NCBI GenBank assembly: GCA_030762175.1
Contig: CM060846.1
Location: 182,781,041-182,845,040 of the forward strand
DNA: 64,000 nucleotides
DNA from: Metallyticus violacea
Taxonomy: Eukaryota > Arthropoda > Insecta > Mantodea > Metallyticidae
Direction: 5' to 3'
Positions 58,906 through 64,000 of this stretch are shown here, in pieces (within the stretch, counting starts at the first letter, position 1; every line of letters starts with the position of its first letter). The position numbers and the translations under genes were made by a program. The notes below the pieces were generated by a model. It ran no database searches. It worked only from the letters and a program-made list of their open reading frames with translations, and had not been told where the DNA came from.

Positions 58906-59592
58906 TGTATGAGTTACCGCCCGAGCGCGGCTGCTTACTGGGGAAAAGCAGCCGCCGTAACGGAAGAAAAGGAGATAGGGATAGAGTCGCCGAGGATAAA
59001 GTTAGTATTTTATTTTCTATTTAAAAATTTTAATGAAAGCATAAAAGTACACCTTAATTAAAACTTATAATAGTAAACAGCAGCCTGCGTTACAAGAGAT
59101 GTTGAAAATGATGACCCTCAGCGGAAAAAGCTTCCGTCACCTGCATAGAAAATTCTTGTATTTCATATAACTTCTCTCCCGTAAGAACTCGGCGGTTCGG
59201 AACACGTTTCTTGTCATTGAGAGACCCTGTCTCTCGTAATTTTTTAACTAGTTGGGGATCAGTGTGTCTACTTATAACGTGGTTGTCAGGATATTTTTTT
59301 GCGAATAGTCTTACACCTTCTTTGCAAGAATCCGCTTTCACATATGTATCGTACATAAAAGCCCGTTCTTCAAGATTATATTTATGCAGTGGCACATCGG
59401 ACGTAGAACAAATAACACACAATTTACGCACAATGAAAACACCCAGTAGAGAACAAACGCCACTCACTCGCCGACAAAGCCTCTCTCAAATTAACTATAA
59501 GCTGCTACCTGAAAATGCATATACAGCCTTGGTAGTTGATTTCCCCTAGTATACAGAGCCGTGCTCTGTTGGCCCGTAGCTCAAATAACCCC
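58906..59592 (-). mobile_element. Non-autonomous transposon carrying a transposase N-terminal (DUF4817-like) domain
   Basis: The minus-strand frame 59090-59467 (125 codons) includes 'YNLEERAFMYDTYVKADSC' and 'VKKLRETGSLNDKK' followed by 'RRVLTGEKLYEI', the helix-turn-helix N-terminus of IS630-type transposases known as DUF4817. It then ends 'AFSAEGHHFQHLL', which is the C-terminus of such proteins. The catalytic core in between is deleted and the two ends are joined in frame. Degenerate terminal inverted repeats are suggested ('tgagttaccgcccgagcgcgg' in diverged form at both ends). A second copy lies at 62705-63420. Confidence 0.8.
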
Positions 59593-60410
59593 ACTATAGC
59601 GTCTTAGTTCCCCCTAATTTTTTCGCAAAGGAATTGGAACTGCATCGTTTACATGGTCTCACACTTAATCATTATATACAGAGACCGCCACAAAAGAAAT
59701 TTAATGTGCACTTAAGCTTTTAGGGCAGGTGGAGAGGAAACAGCATTAACGTCTTGGCAGTGAGCTATCAGCTAGTAATATAAACATTGCAACCTTCATT
59801 ATTAAATATTAAATCTTTTACTTTTTCTCACAACCATAGACTTTTGTTATAGTCAAGGATGTCGAAGAAAGATAACAGCCAAAGAAAGATGTGTTAACTG
59901 ATCCAAACTATATTTAATTTAAAATGACTCTGCAATCATTACATATCACCGCTTTAAAATGGATAATCGCAGATTTCACAGTCATATCAATACATGAGTA
60001 ACTATTATTTATATATAACTGATATAATGAAGTGAAAATAAAAATAGGGCTTAAAATTTTAAACGAAATGAAGAGAAACAAAATTCTGTAACACTATAGC
60101 AATATCCAAGGTTAATTATCTTAAACGGAATAAGTAAACGGTTCACTAACGTCTTGCAAACAATACACAGAACAGACAGCACCCGAAACAGCGAAAGCCA
60201 CCAATTGTTCATTTCTGCTTTTTAACTGTTTAAGTCACTAAAACATTGAGTGCACTCTACACTAAAGCTCAACAGGTTGCAACAGAAACGCGGTGCTCCT
60301 TACAATTACTTCTAACCGAGGTAATACAGATTGCTTCCACCGTTTAAACATCTGGACGTGAACTGTACAGAATCTTCAAGCCTTATATGGCGCATGACCA
60401 TGGGACCACC

Positions 60411-60676
60411 ACGGGTGGCATAGGTAATTAAGGCGCGGTCTCGTGAGTGGGAGGCCTGAGGTTCGAACCTCGCCAGGATCGTCCAACATGACTGAAGTTT
60501 TTTCCAGGTTTTCCTCAGTCCTCGTAAATGACAAATGCCGGGAGGTACCCTTAACTTAGGCCTGGAATGTTTCCTTCCTTATAAAAATCCTTTTCTAATA
60601 AATCATTTCATCTCAATGTGTTATCAGCGTTCATCGCTTGTGGCGCCTCAGTAGTAAAAACGGCCGTTAAACACTA
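60411..60676 (+). mobile_element. SINE family 2, full length, well preserved
   Basis: A box-like 'ggtggcataggtaattaagg', B box 'gaggttcgaacctc', body 'aggttttcctcagtcctcg', 'atgccgggaggtacccttaa', 'atcatttcatctcaatgtg', and 3' end 'gcctcagtagtaaaaacggc' then 'cgttaaacac'. Confidence 0.92.
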
Positions 60677-61016
60677 TTAAAAAAATCACTATGGATGTTC
60701 ATACCAAGCCTTTAGAACCTGTGATTAAATGTTTGTATTTATCCAACCTTAGTGTTCCGTTATTTCAGAGCTCAGATATTATGTTCACTTCTCTCACAAA
60801 TGCCAGTATTTAATTCCTCCTATTTTAAAGTAATAGTACCAGGACATCAGACTAATTCGATTTGGTGCCAGCAAAAGCTTAACTAGAAACTGTGCCCAAA
60901 GAACCCTACACTTTTTACTAAGGGATATTCAGAGGGCGAATGCATTGCTGCGAAAGCTGTACTTCATTAGAAATGTGTATGAAATGTAACACATCGCTAT
61001 TTCGCAACCGCCTGTA

Positions 61017-61050
61017 ATGCCTCAGTAGTAAAAACGGGCGTTAAAACTAT
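61017..61050 (+). mobile_element. SINE family 2, 3'-end fragment
   Basis: 'tgcctcagtagtaaaaacgg' then 'gcgttaaaact'; only the last 34 bases remain. Confidence 0.8.
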
Positions 61051-61213
61051 TGAACAAAACTATTTCAAAACACTTATCGCATTAAAATAAAATAGAAATT
61101 CTTTTAGGTGTTTTGTAGCCTGCGTTTTTGAGTAATGTTTTTCTAATACTGTGAGTCTCCTCCATGATAGTCACTGTGGGTTTGATGGCATCAAAAACTT
61201 ATGTAATGACATA

Positions 61214-62482
61214 CGAGGGTAGGTCCATCAGTTTTCGGTCTAACCATTTTATAGGTATGATAAAAACAAAATTATATTTCACTTTCCAAAATAGTTACTC
61301 TTTATTGCAATAAACTTCTCAGATCTATGAATAGTATTTAACTCCCCCCTAAAAAAATAGTCAGAAATCTTGTCTGTAAAATGGGCATAAACAGCATCCA
61401 TCACTTCTTCGTCACACTTAAATCTTCTTCCTTGAAGGTCCTTCTTGAGTTTTGAGAAGAGGAAAAGGTCACCCTCAGCTAGATCTGCCCTCTAGGTGAA
61501 TGGTCGATCTCCTTGAAGCCACATTTCTTCACACCTTTCTTTGCAACAGGAGCTGTGTGCACAGGTGCGGTGTCGTGAAGACGACACACAACACCACTCA
61601 GCTTTCCTCGCCTTTTCTCTTTGATGGAAGCACGTAGTCCATGCAGTACGCCAGCATAGTACTCCCCATTTACTGTGGTGTTCCTCTCCTTGAAGTCAAT
61701 GAAGAGTATTCCTTCACAGTCCCAAAAGATTGTGACCATGATCTTCTTGGTTGACTGAGTGAGCTTGGCCTTAAGAGGCGGAGCTTCGCCGGTTTACGCC
61801 GCTCCATTGATTCTCTTTTGGGCAAGGGATCATAGTAGAGGGTCATAATTTCATCTCCTGTAACAATGGTTTGCAGAACTTTTCTCCCATTCCCACGACA
61901 GAGATCCAAAAATACCTGACAACAGATGACTCGTTGCTGCTTTTGCACTGAGGAAAGAAGTCTAGGCACGCATCTTGCACTAACCTTATTAAATGTTCAT
62001 GAATAATTCGAAGGAATTAGAAAAGCCCAACCTGGGTGCTATTTCTGTAACTTTGGGCCGTTGGTCTACCATAATTTCTCCTTTCACAAGAGCGACATTT
62101 TCAGGAGAGAGCACCTTCAAGGGCCGACCTACACGCTCTTCGTCTCCAATACTTTCCCGACCCATTCGGAAAAGTTTTGCCCATTCTGTTATGGTAGAGT
62201 ATGGGGGGGAGGGAAACTTGCCCATATAAACCGTCCAATTGCTGTTCAATTTCATTTGGAGTAAGTTCTTTTGTGAAGAACTTAATAACAGCTCTTTACT
62301 CCATTTTGAATATGTCACAATCTTCTACACATAGCCTTCTTCATGCAATTATATCTGAATAACTGAACACAGCGGAGCGGAAATTACAGCGCATTTATTT
62401 ATTTAATATGTTATGGCACCAGATAAGGATTTTGCGAAGGCGATAATCCTTATCGGCGAGGAAACTCATGGACCTACCCTCG
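61214..62482 (-). mobile_element. Mariner element, full length, frameshifted
   Basis: Length 1269 bp, the usual size for mariner. Ends 'cgagggtaggtccatcag' and, reversed, 'cgagggtaggtccatgag' are inverted repeats. TA target duplications sit at 61212-61213 and 62483-62484. On the minus strand the transposase reads in three frames: an N-terminal helix-turn-helix part (61989-62318, 'TITEWAKLFRMGRESIGDEE', 'GRPLKVLSPENVALV'); the catalytic part with 'TIVTGDEIMTLYYDP' (first Asp); then 'MVTIFWDCEGILFIDF' and 'LHDTAPVHT' (second Asp, Asn to Thr beside it); and after another frameshift 'DLAEGDLFLF' at about 61475 (third Asp region). The sister copy at 13118-14451 is more damaged. Confidence 0.95.
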
Positions 62483-62530
62483 TATGCCTCCTGTTTTTAT
62501 TGTTTTGAAGCCGGATATATAATATTTTCC

Positions 62531-62556
62531 AAAAAAAAAAAAAAAAAAAAAAAAAA
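62531..62556. repeat. Poly(A) tract
   Basis: Twenty-six consecutive A. Confidence 0.95.
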
Positions 62557-62704
62557 TACCAAATCAATATGCAATTACAAGAATGTATGGAGATGAAATT
62601 AATGTAGAATGCAAAACATGTTCAGTGCCTATTAAGCTTAACTTCAACTAGACACACATTATGTAATATTATGTATGAAAGACAAAATTCTGAATGTATT
62701 ATAC

Positions 62705-63420
62705 AGTGAGCTTGTTTGAGCTGCCTGAGCGCCACTTTTAATGGGTAGTGATGCAGCCGCAACCTAAAGAAAGAGAAAGAACGCGAGAAAGACAGAAAGA
62801 ATAAAAAGCAGGAGATATAGAACTGCCACGCAAAAAAAGTTAATATTTTCATCTTAGTATTTATATTTTTACTGATGGCTTAAAATGATAATATATTTTA
62901 CTGACGATAATAATCATAATAAGCACTAACCTGTGATATGAGAGATGTTGAACATAATGCCCCTCGGCGGATATACATTGCCGGCATCTTGCATAGAAAA
63001 TTCCTGTATTTAATCCATTTTTTCTTTCGAAAGAACACGGTAGTTCGAACACGATCTTGTCATTGAGAGATTCTGTTAATCGTAATTTTTAACATGTTTA
63101 CGAACAGTTTATATATCTGAAACATGATTGCTAGAATATTTTCTTAGGAATCGCCATCACTTCTTGGCAATAATACGTTTTAACATATGCATCGTACATA
63201 TAAACCCGTTGGCATAAACAAAAAAAAAAAAAAAACAATGGGTACAATTTACGCACAAAGAAATCATCGAGTAACACGTGAACGCATAATCACTCGCTGA
63301 CAAAGGTTCTCAAAGAAACTACAATTTCCTACCTGCACATGCACAATAAGCCTTTATTATTCATATTTCCCAGTATGCAGACGCACTTTGCCGATCATTA
63401 AGAGAAATAAACTCACTGTA
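62705..63420 (-). mobile_element. Second copy of the DUF4817-bearing non-autonomous transposon
   Basis: Collinear with 58906-59592: 'agagatgttga' then 'tgcatagaaaattc', 'cttgtcattgagaga', 'tatgcatcgtacat', 'cccgtt', 'aatttacgcaca', 'cactcgctgacaaag'. The frame is destroyed by stops and an A tract (63218-63233). In both copies the N- and C-terminal pieces are joined at the same place, so the deletion predates their spread. Confidence 0.8.
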
Positions 63421-64000
63421 TACATACATATAGCTTAAGATTAAATGATAAATGAAAAGTGTTTAAATACTATTTCAAGCTGTGAAAAATAAAACGATTA
63501 AGAGCCTTATCGTCTTTCAGAATATTCTCAAACAATGCGTATACTATCATCAAATCTTCAAGTATAAACGCTCTTCTAATATTTCTAATTCAAACTGTAT
63601 GTTCTATGATATTCTAGAGTAAGAACGAATGAATCATCACTAGAAAGCATTACTTAATCCTTCTTAACGGTTTAAAATCGAATTGACAATGAAAAGGCCA
63701 TAGCAACGATGTGCGAAATTATTTAATAATACCTACCACACATGGGGCGAACTGTTATTCCAAAACGCAAAAGTTTCCGTATAGATTAGTTTTGGAATAG
63801 CTGCCGAAAGATATATTTGTAGATTAAATATACCGAACTTTGCATTTGAACCTATAAATTGGAAAGTCAATGCATTGTCATCTGAGTCATAATTTTGAGC
63901 TTTTGACATGCCGCAATTAAATAATCATTACCTCAAACTAAAATGCGTTTTGATATTATGACACAGTATACTTGAATATACTCTCGTTAATATAGTCATG
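63421..64000. other. Non-coding stretch to window end
   Basis: No feature recognised. Confidence 0.5.

Larger units (their letters stand above)
59593..61213. other. Non-coding stretch with SINEs
   Basis: Apart from the SINE family-2 copies at 60411-60676 and 61017-61050 nothing is recognisable. Confidence 0.5.

Overview
This is a eukaryotic, AT-rich, almost entirely non-coding window, best read as intronic or intergenic DNA of a large, repeat-rich insect genome. The only cellular coding sequence I can support is one exon of a Nuclear factor I gene (36130-36321, minus strand). Everything else recognisable is transposon-derived. The mix of Polinton/Maverick, mariner, IS630-type elements and tRNA-derived SINEs suggests an arthropod. 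A cockroach-like, large-genome insect is my guess, not something the sequence proves.

Layout. 1-12.4 kb: AT-rich DNA with a non-LTR retrotransposon RNase H relic (3.2-3.7 kb), an IS630-type transposase relic split by a SINE (4.8-6.0 kb), a short mariner-type deletion derivative (8157-8604) and a near-perfect 52-bp-armed hairpin (10057-10207). 12410-25065: a 12.7-kb Polinton with matching terminal inverted repeats. It carries, all on the plus strand, remains of protein-primed DNA polymerase B, packaging ATPase, retrovirus-type integrase, penton, two small virion-type proteins, major capsid protein and adenain-like protease. Every large gene is broken, and a mariner copy and a SINE have inserted into it. 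25-36 kb: unclassified repeats, another IS630-type relic, a 705-bp mariner-type element and several SINEs. 36.13-36.32 kb: the NFI exon with clean splice sites. 37-50.5 kb: SINEs, microsatellites, two IS630-type relics and an 84-bp-armed hairpin. 50568-57726: a second Polinton-related element with a perfect 6-bp target-site duplication (AGGCTT). It consists almost wholly of two roughly 2.6-3 kb inverted arms and has no recognisable gene. 57.7-64 kb: two copies of a non-autonomous element carrying a transposase N-terminal domain, SINEs, and a near full-length but frameshifted mariner with TA target duplications (61214-62482).

The two Polinton-related elements share terminal sequence (AGTAGTCTAT...), TIR blocks, a sub-terminal tandem repeat and a TATAAAAG motif. 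They are one family: a decayed coding copy and an arm-only copy. TGACGTCA octamers recur in the TIR of the coding copy. These two elements are the most notable content of the window. No intact autonomous transposon was found.
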